DNA from: Legionella sheltonii
GTDB taxonomy: Bacteria > Pseudomonadota > Gammaproteobacteria > Legionellales > Legionellaceae
Length of the DNA stretch: 64,000 nt
Direction: 5' to 3'
Assembly (NCBI RefSeq): GCF_026191355.1
Contig: NZ_JAPHOQ010000002.1
Coordinates: 341,589-405,588 of the forward strand
The position numbers and the translations under genes are program-made. Positions 8,290 to 17,251 of the stretch are shown one piece after another (the stretch's first letter is position 1; each line of letters begins with the position of its first letter). The notes under the pieces were generated by a model, which saw only the letters and a program-made list of their open reading frames with translations, was not told the origin of the DNA and ran no database searches.

Positions 8290-9423
8290 ATGAACTACTT
8301 TTTTTCACTGCTGTTCACTTTATTTTTTTCCGCAAGTTGCCTTGCTGGGCCTATATCCGAAGTGAGTTTGCGCGATAAAATTGGCCAAATGCTTCTTATT
8401 GGTTTTGACGGAAAAAAAATTAATGCAAAATCGCCAATAGTAAAAACAATTGAGAAAAATAATATTGGAGGTGTCATTTTATTCGACTATAACTATCATA
8501 CAAACACGTTTGATAAAAATATTGAAAGTCCGGAACAAGTAAAAAGACTGAATCATGAACTGCAATACTTTGCGGAGCAAGGTAATTTGCAACATCATCG
8601 AATGCAATTACCTCTCTTAATTTCAATAGATTATGAAGGGGGGCAGGTAAATCGCTTAGGTGAGCAATATGGATTTCCTCCAACCTTATCTGCTGCCGAA
8701 GTCGGCAAAAGAAGTATTAAGGAGGCTGAGTCCACTGCGGAGTCTATGAGTCAAACTCTAAAAAAAGCGGAATTTAATTTAGATTTTGCCCCAGAACTGG
8801 ATGTCAACGTCAATCCAGACAATCCAGTGATTGGGAAAAAAGATCGAAGCTTCTCCAGCGATCCCAAACAAGTCACCCGCTTTGCAGGTATTTACACACA
8901 TCATTTCCTAAATCAAAAAATTCAATGTGCTTATAAACACTTTCCAGGTCATGGGAGTTCGACTAAAGACTCACACCTAGGTTTTGTGGATGTTACAGAA
9001 ACCTGGCACCCTTATGAGTTAGAGCCTTTTGCACGCCTGATCAATTCCAATGAAACATGCGGTGTCGTCATGACAGCTCATATTGTGAATCGTCAACTTG
9101 ATCCATCTGGAATGCCAGCGACTCTATCTCATAAAATATTAACTGACCTTCTTCGCAATCAACTCCGTTTTAAAGGCGTCATTATTACAGATGATATGCA
9201 GATGAAAGCAATTAGCGATAATTATGGTCTTGAACAGGCTTTAGTACTAGCCATCAATGCAGGTGCAGATATGCTGATATTTGGAAACAATTTATCTGTT
9301 CCAGAACAAAATCCAGCACGAGTTATTGACATCATTGAAGCGAAAGTCCAATCAGGTGAAATCAGTCAAGAACGAATAAATGAGGCCTATCAACATATAG
9401 TAGCTTTAAAAAAATCCTTATAG
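8290..9423 (+). CDS. exported glycoside hydrolase family 3, beta-N-acetylhexosaminidase (NagZ-like)
   Basis: A 377-residue GH3 enzyme expected to remove N-acetylglucosamine from peptidoglycan fragments or chitooligosaccharides. The NagZ-type loop KHFPGHGSSTKDSHLG (near residue 217) carries the His/Asp general acid-base pair, and VIITDDMQMKA near residue 297 carries the nucleophile Asp. Unlike cytosolic NagZ it starts with a signal peptide of about 19-20 residues. The SASC is a poor lipobox, so a soluble periplasmic or secreted protein is likelier. The two-domain GH3 C-terminal half is absent, as in NagZ. Confidence 0.88.
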   Translation: MNYFFSLLFTLFFSASCLAGPISEVSLRDKIGQMLLIGFDGKKINAKSPIVKTIEKNNIGGVILFDYNYHTNTFDKNIESPEQVKRLNHELQYFAEQGNLQHHRMQLPLLISIDYEGGQVNRLGEQYGFPPTLSAAEVGKRSIKEAESTAESMSQTLKKAEFNLDFAPELDVNVNPDNPVIGKKDRSFSSDPKQVTRFAGIYTHHFLNQKIQCAYKHFPGHGSSTKDSHLGFVDVTETWHPYELEPFARLINSNETCGVVMTAHIVNRQLDPSGMPATLSHKILTDLLRNQLRFKGVIITDDMQMKAISDNYGLEQALVLAINAGADMLIFGNNLSVPEQNPARVIDIIEAKVQSGEISQERINEAYQHIVALKKSL

Positions 9424-9489
9424 GATTGACGCAATACAGCCTGAATGCAGCCCTCATCAAAAACGCTTCACCCAGGCTACAAATCTATT

Positions 9490-9927
9490 TTATCCTACCC
9501 TTTTAAATTGAATGGATACATCCACATCCATACCCGGTGAAACAGTTAGTCTTCCTTTTGCACTGCCTGAAGTTTTTGAAAAAATGCCGCTCAAGTTACC
9601 GTATTCTGTTTTGATGGTCACCGTCCCATTAACACAAATCCCCTTCAGTTGCGTGGTATTATGGTCTGGGCACACGAGACTTCCTGAGCGTTTGTCAGCA
9701 GTTACCTCTATGTTTAAATTACCCTCTTTATCGACTGCACTGACTGTTCCTGCTCCATTATAAACACATTCTCCGATTAACCAATTACTCGCCTTACCTG
9801 AGCCAGACCAATTTCCAGGAATATCGTCACACGAATTTGAGCCCGAATTAAAAGTAAAATCAGCATTGGCTATGTGTGCGAAAGACAGTGCAGCAACTGT
9901 AAATCCTATAAGTAATTTTTGTTTCAT
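9490..9927 (-). CDS. secreted hypothetical protein
   Basis: A 145-residue protein with a clear signal peptide ending near ANA (residue 22). The mature part is small, rich in Gly, Ser and Thr, with four cysteines and alternating patterns that suggest beta structure. AAGGA precedes the ATG. It is convergent with the NagZ-like gene. I do not recognise a family. Confidence 0.7.
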   Translation of the reverse strand: MKQKLLIGFTVAALSFAHIANADFTFNSGSNSCDDIPGNWSGSGKASNWLIGECVYNGAGTVSAVDKEGNLNIEVTADKRSGSLVCPDHNTTQLKGICVNGTVTIKTEYGNLSGIFSKTSGSAKGRLTVSPGMDVDVSIQFKRVG

Positions 9928-10116
9928 TATTTTTCCTTATGAGTAGCCTAATACAAACACAGCATGTTTGTGACTGGTTAAATTCGGAACCATTATTACG
10001 TTATAGAATTACAAGTGCAATCGAAAAGAAACAGAATGGGAAAATAAATCCCAAATTACCTAAGAGGCTCGAGAACAATCTCTTAGCATAACTCGCTCAC
10101 TCCGCTGATTTTTTGA

Positions 10117-11574
10117 TTAACCATTAGAAATTTGAGTACGAGGTGAAGAGCATTCATATACAAATAAATGTATCGGTTTAGTTTGCTTGTGAATGACTGG
10201 AATTATTTTATGATGCGCTAATGTAGCCAATGATTGGCACTGATTAAAAAATCGCTCCGCACATTGTTTTGTATCTCTAAAATCGATATAGGTTATTTTG
10301 TTAATTTTTCCTTTGGATAGTGAATTTAAAAAAGCCTCTCCCCAATATTGATATTGATTGATATCCCCACAAGGAATGGCATACACAGGCTCATTGGGCA
10401 TAAAGAAATTCAATGCTGCAGCATTAGTATAATAACCAGTAACTATAGGTTGTTCTTTCTTTATCATTTCAAGTGAGTGAATCGCTTTGTTGAGTACTGT
10501 ATAAGCCCTGCCTTTTTTCAAATAGTAAGCTATAGGCCATGAATTAATAACGATCATAATAATGCTAAGGGACAGAAAAAATGGATAAATTATCATGAAA
10601 AACCGTTGATAATGATATTGGGTAATGAGATATCCAGTGATCAGCGCGAGGTTCATTCCCAGTGGCGTCAAGTAAACCACTCGAGCATCCCCTCCCAATA
10701 AAGTCGCTGTAATCCAAAAACCCAGACCGGCAAGCAATACCACATAAGACAATTCTAAAACTTCATTCCTTGATGTATTTTTACTCTGTTGATACTTGAA
10801 CCATCCCAATGCAGCCAATAGCAGGAAAACAGAGTAATTAATCACCAATGCCCCTATGAGTTCAAAGAGACAATGAACAATCGTCGTGTTGGTTTGGGTT
10901 TGACTGTGAAAATTTAATAAATAAGTAATTGATATCCAGTTATGATTGATATTCCAATAAATCACAGGAGAAACCATTAGAATAATGATTAAACTCGCCA
11001 GGTAAAAATGGATGCTTTTAAAGAGTTGTCTCTGTTTTGAGAAAACAACATACAGCAACAAACCGATTACGCTAACAACAGCAGTATATTTAGATAAAAT
11101 CATGGCACCAATAAACAAGGCACACAGATAAAGATCAAGAATTCGTTTGCGGGAAATATAGAGAGCAAAATAATAGAAGGACAATATAGTAAAAAAATTT
11201 AATGGGGCATCGTATAAAACACGAACAAAAATACTTTCCGTGGTCGTGGGCAAAGCGACCCAGAGCAATGCGCTAATTAATCCTGTCCGCTGATCATGTA
11301 GGAGACAACCTGTCTTGTAAATATAATAGGCGCCCCCAATCAAGCATAAAAAACCGACAATGTTGATAGAAAAGAAAGTATTTCCAAACAGGGCTTGAGA
11401 AATATGGAAAAAATAAGCAATCATTGGAGGTCCATCAAAATAGGACCAAGCTAGGTGTTTTCCCCAAGCGTAATAATAAAAACTGGTAATGGTAGGAACT
11501 ATGAAAAAAGTTGCTAGAAACAAGAATCCGATATAAATAATTAGGAAGGGCTTTGTCGCTTTTTCATTCCACAT
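10117..11574 (-). CDS. GT39/ArnT-like membrane glycosyltransferase
   Basis: A 485-residue polytopic inner-membrane protein of the PMT/ArnT superfamily, which transfers sugars from polyprenyl-phosphate donors to lipids or proteins on the periplasmic face. The first periplasmic loop reads YYAWGKHLAWSYFDGPPMIA near residues 29-48, matching the family YW...H...SYFDHPP motif, though the usual acidic pair before it is replaced. About eleven or twelve hydrophobic segments follow, then a soluble C-terminal domain. No lipid A or pentose genes are adjacent, so acceptor and donor are unknown. Confidence 0.82.
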   Translation of the reverse strand: MWNEKATKPFLIIYIGFLFLATFFIVPTITSFYYYAWGKHLAWSYFDGPPMIAYFFHISQALFGNTFFSINIVGFLCLIGGAYYIYKTGCLLHDQRTGLISALLWVALPTTTESIFVRVLYDAPLNFFTILSFYYFALYISRKRILDLYLCALFIGAMILSKYTAVVSVIGLLLYVVFSKQRQLFKSIHFYLASLIIILMVSPVIYWNINHNWISITYLLNFHSQTQTNTTIVHCLFELIGALVINYSVFLLLAALGWFKYQQSKNTSRNEVLELSYVVLLAGLGFWITATLLGGDARVVYLTPLGMNLALITGYLITQYHYQRFFMIIYPFFLSLSIIMIVINSWPIAYYLKKGRAYTVLNKAIHSLEMIKKEQPIVTGYYTNAAALNFFMPNEPVYAIPCGDINQYQYWGEAFLNSLSKGKINKITYIDFRDTKQCAERFFNQCQSLATLAHHKIIPVIHKQTKPIHLFVYECSSPRTQISNG

Positions 11575-11729
11575 AAATCACCAAGTTCCTTTTGCTCTAG
11601 GGTCTGTTTACCTTTCTACTATTTTGGCTATTTCAGCTCAAGCTAGCAAAATCTATACTTACCCTTTCTTTATAATATTGGACTGGATAATATCACAATA
11701 CGCATTTAATACACACTAAAAACAAAAAG

Positions 11730-12440
11730 TTATTTAGTACCAGCCACCTTTTTGTCTTGGGAAATGGTTTCCGTAGGATTGGGTAAAATTTCCACAACAT
11801 GAGCCAACCATTTTTTATTATCTGCGCGAATAAGAGTATTGGTGCGTCCATAAATAGAATCATTTAAAGTGCAATTTATTAACGACGCTAATGTTCCGTC
11901 GCATCGGACTTTATAATAATTTCGATTCTGGGTCAGTGCTTGAATTTGATACTTGGTCAACAGTTTGCCAAAAGGAGTATTCGTATGCAGCACTTCTGCG
12001 ATCATGCTCGTTGGTAATGCATTAAAGTTCATAGTAATAAAAGCGAGCTCGACAACCATGGCCTCTTTTTTTGTTTGTGCCAAATTGGGCTCATTCCGCT
12101 CTTTATTGCTATCAATCAGCATAACAATCGAGCGGCGATAAGTATTATTCTCCGGATCCTGATTTGCAAGAATTGTTTTTATAATTGCACGACGACCATA
12201 ATACTTCTCGATACTTGGTGTCATTAAAGGCTGAGTTAATAGTTCATTGTAAGGGCTGGGCAATTGAGCAGAACTGACTTTCCTACCTATTTTACTTATC
12301 TCGGCCAGTTTATTGATCTCGACTTGAATTTTATTAGATTCAGGAGCGCCATTAACTACTATGGCTTTGAACAATAACATCATCGCCAAAAAAGGAAAGA
12401 AAAGAACCAGTTTTTTAATCATCTTGATTATTAAGATCAT
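11730..12440 (-). CDS. exported hypothetical protein, weakly chorismate-lyase-like
   Basis: A 236-residue protein with an N-terminal hydrophobic signal peptide; an internal ATG at 12422 (MIKKLVLFF) may be the true start. The core pattern (YYGRRAIIKTIL..., VELAFITMNFNALP, then NTPFGKLLTKYQI) resembles the chorismate lyase/UTRA fold, but this is only a visual resemblance. Two cysteines could form a disulfide. No function is assigned. Confidence 0.6.
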   Translation of the reverse strand: MILIIKMIKKLVLFFPFLAMMLLFKAIVVNGAPESNKIQVEINKLAEISKIGRKVSSAQLPSPYNELLTQPLMTPSIEKYYGRRAIIKTILANQDPENNTYRRSIVMLIDSNKERNEPNLAQTKKEAMVVELAFITMNFNALPTSMIAEVLHTNTPFGKLLTKYQIQALTQNRNYYKVRCDGTLASLINCTLNDSIYGRTNTLIRADNKKWLAHVVEILPNPTETISQDKKVAGTK

Positions 12441-12562
12441 GTGAACTCAGCTTGGTTTGAATTTTAGAAATTTTTTAAGTGCGATGATATAAGAGGTTGA
12501 GGTAAAGGATCAATCGTGCTTAATGAGCGAATATTGGTTAAATGATAGGTACGGTCTAAAGT

Positions 12563-12588
12563 AAAAATCCGCAGCTCGAGGCTGCGGA
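12563..12588 (-). terminator. Rho-independent terminator of the acidic CaaX gene
   Basis: On the minus strand TCCGCAGC and GCTGCGGA form an 8-bp stem with a 5-base loop, directly followed by TTTTT. It lies 9 bp after the stop at 12597. Confidence 0.85.
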
Positions 12589-12596
12589 ATTAGAAA

Positions 12597-13133
12597 TTAC
12601 ATGGTAAAGCAACGGACGCGTTCTTCTTCTTTATCTTCTTCTTCCTCTTGCTTGTCCTCATTCACCACTTCTTGCTGCTCTGTTGGCTCTACTTCTTGGT
12701 TTTGTTCAGGTGACGCTGGATTAGTGTTCTCTTCCAGTTCTTCTTCCTCATCTAAATTCAGCCTATTAAGAGCATTTAACATGGATGCCAATGCAAGTGT
12801 TAACCTTAACTCTGCTGGTGCTGGTATGGTATGGAAATGACCATTTGGGCAGATATAATGAATATGGCCCTGAGGACAAAGAAAAGCAGGTACTGTTCTA
12901 GGAGCAAAACCAAAAAAGGAATTTGCATTTCTTGGTTGTTCATTTTGTTGTGGGGTTTGTTGTTGCGCCTCTTCAGACTCAAGTCTTTGTTGTGAGCTTT
13001 CTTGTTCTAAAATTTCCTGTGAGTTATCTAAGCTCTCTTGCTCTTTTTCGATACTTTCCTGTGAGCTGTGCAAACTTTTTTCTTCGTCAGTCTTTTTTTC
13101 AACTTTAGGTGAGCCTGGTGGTGTGTGAGGCAT
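12597..13133 (-). CDS. acidic Glu/Gln-rich protein ending in a CaaX box (CFTM)
   Basis: A 178-residue protein with low-complexity Glu/Gln/Ser arms around a short ordered centre. The centre (residues about 84-120) has a tandem CP-x-GH-x-H motif (CPQGHIH, then CPNGHFH), possibly binding a metal ion, followed by a helix. The last four residues are C-F-T-M, a match to the CaaX farnesylation signal, preceded by a Glu-rich tail and RVR. No signal peptide. A prenylated effector is a reasonable hypothesis. A strong terminator follows the gene. Family unknown. Confidence 0.7.
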   Translation of the reverse strand: MPHTPPGSPKVEKKTDEEKSLHSSQESIEKEQESLDNSQEILEQESSQQRLESEEAQQQTPQQNEQPRNANSFFGFAPRTVPAFLCPQGHIHYICPNGHFHTIPAPAELRLTLALASMLNALNRLNLDEEEELEENTNPASPEQNQEVEPTEQQEVVNEDKQEEEEDKEEERVRCFTM

Positions 13134-13463
13134 ATCATTGCTCCTTAAAAATTAAAATAATTAAAATTCCGATAAACATAACCTCTTGAAAAGAAGCTCG
13201 TTTTGTCACGAGTCTGTCTTTTCACGAAGCAAGTTTACAGTTAATTTACAATTTTTGGTAGGCCAAATAAACCAATTTTATTTATTTTTCACACTCTTTT
13301 TTTAGAATAGACAATTTTTGTGAATGTAATTGATTTTAAAACAAAAAATTGTAGCATAAATGAGCAAAATTATTTTGACCCAACAAGCAATTTAAGCTAT
13401 AGCTTATGTAATGGATGATAAATACCTGTTCCAATTCGAACTGGTTAATAAAACTGAGTAACC

Positions 13464-13916
13464 ATGAACACACAATACCTGGATAAATATGTAGTCACAC
13501 AAATGGTTATAGGCCTAGTAATTCTTCTGCTCACGCCATTTATGTATGTTCATAGTCTGATATTGCAGATCATTGGTTCAGTATTTTTTATTATCGGTTT
13601 GTTGATCCTAATCATTGCGGCAAAACAATTAGGATCGGCTTTAACACCTGTTGTCACCCCGAAAGAAAACACTCAGCTCGTAACCTCAGGAATTTACGGC
13701 ATTGTTCGGCATCCAATCTATACAGGAGTAATTACAATGGCTATTGGCTGGTCTGTATTCTGGGGCGCGCTACTCTCTTTCATTACTTCATTAATTTTAA
13801 TCATTTTTTTCGATTTCAAAGCAAAAAAAGAAGAAATTTTATTAAGCAAAAAATATTCTGAATATGAACAATACAAGTCAAAGGTAAAGATAAAAATAAT
13901 TCCCTTTATTTATTAG
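13464..13916 (+). CDS. ICMT/PEMT-family integral membrane methyltransferase
   Basis: A 150-residue protein with about four membrane helices and the SAM-binding signature of the isoprenylcysteine carboxyl methyltransferase/phospholipid methyltransferase group (SGIYGIVRHPIYTG, residues 75-88, then a terminal EEILLSKKYSEYEQY helix). Bacterial members methylate diverse lipids or unknown substrates. It is divergent from the acidic CaaX gene, 330 bp away. Eukaryotic ICMT acts on CaaX proteins, but no such role can be claimed here. Confidence 0.85.
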   Translation: MNTQYLDKYVVTQMVIGLVILLLTPFMYVHSLILQIIGSVFFIIGLLILIIAAKQLGSALTPVVTPKENTQLVTSGIYGIVRHPIYTGVITMAIGWSVFWGALLSFITSLILIIFFDFKAKKEEILLSKKYSEYEQYKSKVKIKIIPFIY

Positions 13917-14318
13917 TCATAAATTTATTTGAATCCTTTGATTATAGAGATATATTTAAAATAGCCCATGTCAAAATAGAGTCGAAGGTGGCTATTTTTG
14001 ATTTTATCATCCTCGCCTGGACGGGAATGGAAATCCAATTTAACTTAATATAAATCGAAAACAAAAAATAGCCAAACTCGGCAAAATAGAATAATGAGAT
14101 GATTCATGAATGCATACCAACAATTAGAACAGCATTTTAAAAAATATTATGACTTTGAAAATCTGGCAGCAATTGTTTCCTGGGATGAGGCGTCTATGAT
14201 GCCCGCTGGCGGGGGCAAAGCACGAGCAGAAGCTTTGGCTACATTAAGTGCTGTCCAACATGATTGGCTAACCCATAAAAAAGTAGGCGACTTAATAAAA
14301 CAAGCAAAAGAGATTGAA

Positions 14319-14323
14319 CATTT
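14319..14323 (+). repeat. CATTT target-site duplication of the right IS (second copy 15703-15707)
   Basis: CATTT occurs immediately left of the element at 14319-14323 and immediately right at 15703-15707. Deleting the IS plus one CATTT restores the carboxypeptidase frame, which supports these boundaries. Confidence 0.8.
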
Positions 14324-14496
14324 TAATCTAGGTCTGGTAATCTGGAACAAAATTCAGGAAAAATAAGAGCTATTCCGAATTGGTTTATTAACTCCTGCTC
14401 TCACAGAATGGCTTATCCACAAGTCCATAGGCCAGTAGAGCCTTCATCGTCTCGGATAGGCCTGTGGACCCTGTGGGTAAGCCATGACACACCGAA

Positions 14497-15342
14497 CTAT
14501 GTTTTAGAAACCGTACTAGGGTGTCCGAAATACACTTGAGCTGGTGTTAAATATCCAAAAGACTGATGGAGTCTTCGGTTGTTATAATATTCAAAATACT
14601 CAGCTAATTCCAGCTCTATCTCTTCGATTGTTTCGAAATCATACCGATAGAGTTTTTCTTGCTTAACACTGCGCCATAAACGTTCTATGAAAATATTATC
14701 GAGGTATCGGCCGCGCCCATCCATACTGATAGAGATTTTGTGGGCCTTCAAGGTATTGATCCAATCATTAGACGTGAACTGAGCACCCTGATCGGTATTA
14801 AAAATATCACACCGCCCCTGTAATAACGCGTTTTTTAGCGCCTCTACACAAAATTCTGCTTCTAATGTTGGGGACACCGCCCATTGAAGCACATACCGAC
14901 TATACCAGTCCATGATGGCAACCAAGTAAACATGGCCTCCCTTCATACGCACGTAGGTAATATCAGCAGCCCAGACCTGATTAGGCTTAGTGATATCGAT
15001 GTCACGTAATAGATAGGGGTACACGGTGTGCTCTTTATTGGGAACGCTTGTATTTGGCTTTGGGTAGACGGTTTCTAATCCCATAGCCTCCATGAGTCTC
15101 TTGATGCGTCGTTTACCAACAGGATAGCCAACTTCAAGGGACAACCATTGTGCGCGCTTCACTTTACCTTCACATGGATACTGGAGATAATGCTCGTCTA
15201 ACAGCGCCATGAGCCGCTCGTCCTCTGCTGATATAGGAGACGCTTTGTAATAATAACTGGAAATACTCAATCCGAGTAGCATGCATTGTTCTCGGATTGA
15301 TATTTCAGCGTTGCTATCAATCAGCTTACGCTTTTCATCCAA
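14497..15342 (-). CDS. IS3-family transposase OrfB, right copy
   Basis: Identical in protein sequence to the OrfB at 5224-6069. TTG start, rve domain with intact DDE residues (AADITYV, NTDQG, FIERLWR). Probably expressed as OrfAB by -1 frameshifting at the A9-G run. Confidence 0.93.
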   Translation of the reverse strand: MDEKRKLIDSNAEISIREQCMLLGLSISSYYYKASPISAEDERLMALLDEHYLQYPCEGKVKRAQWLSLEVGYPVGKRRIKRLMEAMGLETVYPKPNTSVPNKEHTVYPYLLRDIDITKPNQVWAADITYVRMKGGHVYLVAIMDWYSRYVLQWAVSPTLEAEFCVEALKNALLQGRCDIFNTDQGAQFTSNDWINTLKAHKISISMDGRGRYLDNIFIERLWRSVKQEKLYRYDFETIEEIELELAEYFEYYNNRRLHQSFGYLTPAQVYFGHPSTVSKT

Positions 15343-15628
15343 GCTCAGTGGCAGTCTTTTTTTTTAACCATGATAATTGGGCTTGAAGTCGACCAATTTC
15401 CTCATACAAAGCACCAACAAGCTCGGCTTGCTCTTTTTTATCCTTATCATGAGAATTGGAAAAAGCATCTGAAATAGCCTGCAATGCTGTTTGCTTCCAT
15501 GCTTTAATTTGGGTAGGATGCACACCGTATTCGCTGGTCAGTTGAGCCTGAGTCAATTTTCCTTCAATTGCCGCAACTGCTATCTTTGATTTTTTTGATG
15601 CCGTGTAATAGTTTCTTTTTTTGCTCAT
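15335..15628 (-). CDS. IS3-family OrfA, right copy
   Basis: Identical to the OrfA at 6062-6355: helix-turn-helix followed by a coiled coil, with the slippery A run at its 3' end overlapping orfB by 8 bp. Confidence 0.92.
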   Translation of the reverse strand: MSKKRNYYTASKKSKIAVAAIEGKLTQAQLTSEYGVHPTQIKAWKQTALQAISDAFSNSHDKDKKEQAELVGALYEEIGRLQAQLSWLKKKTATELG

Positions 15629-17042
15629 TCTATTCTCCTCTGTTACTTAGAAGAATAGCTCTTAAAAATTACCTTTTTTCGTCCAAAAAACCGCGCCTAT
15701 ATCATTTATCATCCTGGCAACAAAAAAATCTTTATTGGATGGAAAAAGAGTATCTGCAGGCCACCTGCATCCCCGTACATTTAGTCGAAGAATTTACTAA
15801 TGAATCACTAATCTGCGGCCAAGCATGGCGCGAATTACGTGCAAACAATGACTGGAAATCTTTTAAGCCTTATCTGGAAAAATTATTTCAAAAAATAAAA
15901 ACAATTGCAGAAATTAAATCACAAACATTTAATAAATCGCCTCTGGATGTTTTAATTGATGAGTATTCGCCAGATTTAGATTGTAAAACTATTACACCTA
16001 TCTTTAATTTATTGAAAAATGAGTTACCCACGCTAATTCCTAAGATTATTGAAAAACAAAAGGATCGGCAGATAAAAGCAATCACCGGAGATTTTCCAGT
16101 AGAAAAGCAAAAGCAGCTTGGAATGGAAATAATGACGCGACTGGGTTTTGATTTTAATCACGGCCGGCTGGATGTGAGCCATCATCCGTTTTGTGGTGGT
16201 ATCTCTAGTGATGTTCGCATTACAACCCGCTATCAAGAACATGAGTTTTTATCATCACTAATGGCAAGTACCCATGAAACAGGACATGCACTCTACGAAC
16301 AAGGCCTACCTACAGAATGGAGTATACAACCTGTTGGGCATTCTTTAGGGATGGCTGTTCATGAGAGTCAGTCCTTATTTATTGAAATGCAAATTTGCAG
16401 AAGTTTGGCATACATCCATTTCTTGGTGCCAATGGCACAAAAATATTTTAAGGATGTAGCGAATATAACTGAAGAAAATATTTTTTATCATTATACAAAA
16501 GTACAGCCTGGCTTAATTCGTGTTGATGCAGATGAAGTAACTTATCCCTTACATGTGATACTTCGATATGAAATCGAGCAACAACTCTTTGACTCTGACA
16601 TTACTATTGCAGACTTACCTGAGGTCTGGGATTCATCCATGCAGAAATATTTAGGATTATCTACAAAAGGTGATGATAAAAACGGAGTGATGCAAGATGT
16701 TCATTGGCCTTCAGGAATTTTTGGATACTTTCCAGCCTATACTTTCGGAGCATTAATTGCTGCTCAATTATTCTCAGCAGTAAAAAAATCACTTCCTGAT
16801 ATTAAAGAACAGCTACAACAAGGGGATTTTAAATCGCTGTTACTTTGGTTAAGAAAGCATATTCATGAAAAAGGACGATTATTGCCTTATCAAGAACTTT
16901 TACGTCAGGCAACAGGCGAAGAATTAAATCCAGATTTTTATTTTGCCCACATTAAAGAGCGCTATTTATAAAAAATAACTCCACTCTCGTGATTAAAATG
17001 ATGTGATTTTAAAGCAGCAAACACAGCCTATATCCCGACCAT

Positions 17043-17215
17043 AGCGAGGTATCTCCTATCGCAATATCCTGCTCCAAAATGGAGATGCCTCGCTACACTC
17101 GGGATGACGGCGAGCCAATTTTAGTTTTCCATCGGAATGAGAAATCGACCCTATAACCAACGTACGCTAGAAATAGCGTCGTTGTCATTCTCGCAAAGGC
17201 GGAATGACATACGAT
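17043..17215. repeat. dispersed intergenic repeats, copy B and a palindromic unit
   Basis: The interval between the carboxypeptidase remnant and map holds a variant of the 2401 repeat (CTCGCTACACTCGGGATGACGG, 17089-17110). A second unit around 17175-17213 (GTCATTCTCGC...GCGGAATGAC) belongs to the GTCATTCC palindrome family seen at 25941, 28089, 37834 and 40800. No gene is visible. Confidence 0.5.
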
Positions 17216-17251
17216 TGTTCAACAAACTCGCTTTTAGCCAGAAAAGCTTCA

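Larger units (their letters stand above)
14324..15702 (-). mobile_element. IS3-family insertion sequence, right copy (1,379 bp)
   Basis: Same length, orientation, genes and end sequences as the copy at 5051-6429; no difference was noticed between them. It is bordered by the CATTT duplication and interrupts the M32 carboxypeptidase gene. The absence of divergence indicates recent movement. Confidence 0.93.
14106..16971 (+). pseudogene. M32 carboxypeptidase (Taq family) gene split by an IS
   Basis: The N-terminal part (14106-14323, ending KEIEH) and the C-terminal part (from about 15703, SSWQQKNLYW... to 16971) belong to one M32 metallocarboxypeptidase. Removing the IS and one CATTT copy rejoins them in frame as KEIEH-LSSWQQ. 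The zinc motif HETGH is intact in the larger part (16275-16289), as is the downstream HESQSL. The C-terminal frame is open back to an ATG inside the IS (15568, antisense to orfA), so a fused fragment could be made, but the enzyme lacks its first 73 or so residues. Confidence 0.88.

Noticed and set aside
12601..13108. Plus-strand Ser/Val-rich frames over the acidic CaaX gene
   Set aside because: They mirror Glu/Gln codons of the real gene; the minus-strand gene has its own terminator and coherent end.
5051..15702. Composite transposon made by the two IS copies
   Set aside because: The right copy has its own CATTT duplication inside a gene, and the outer flanks do not form a shared duplication.
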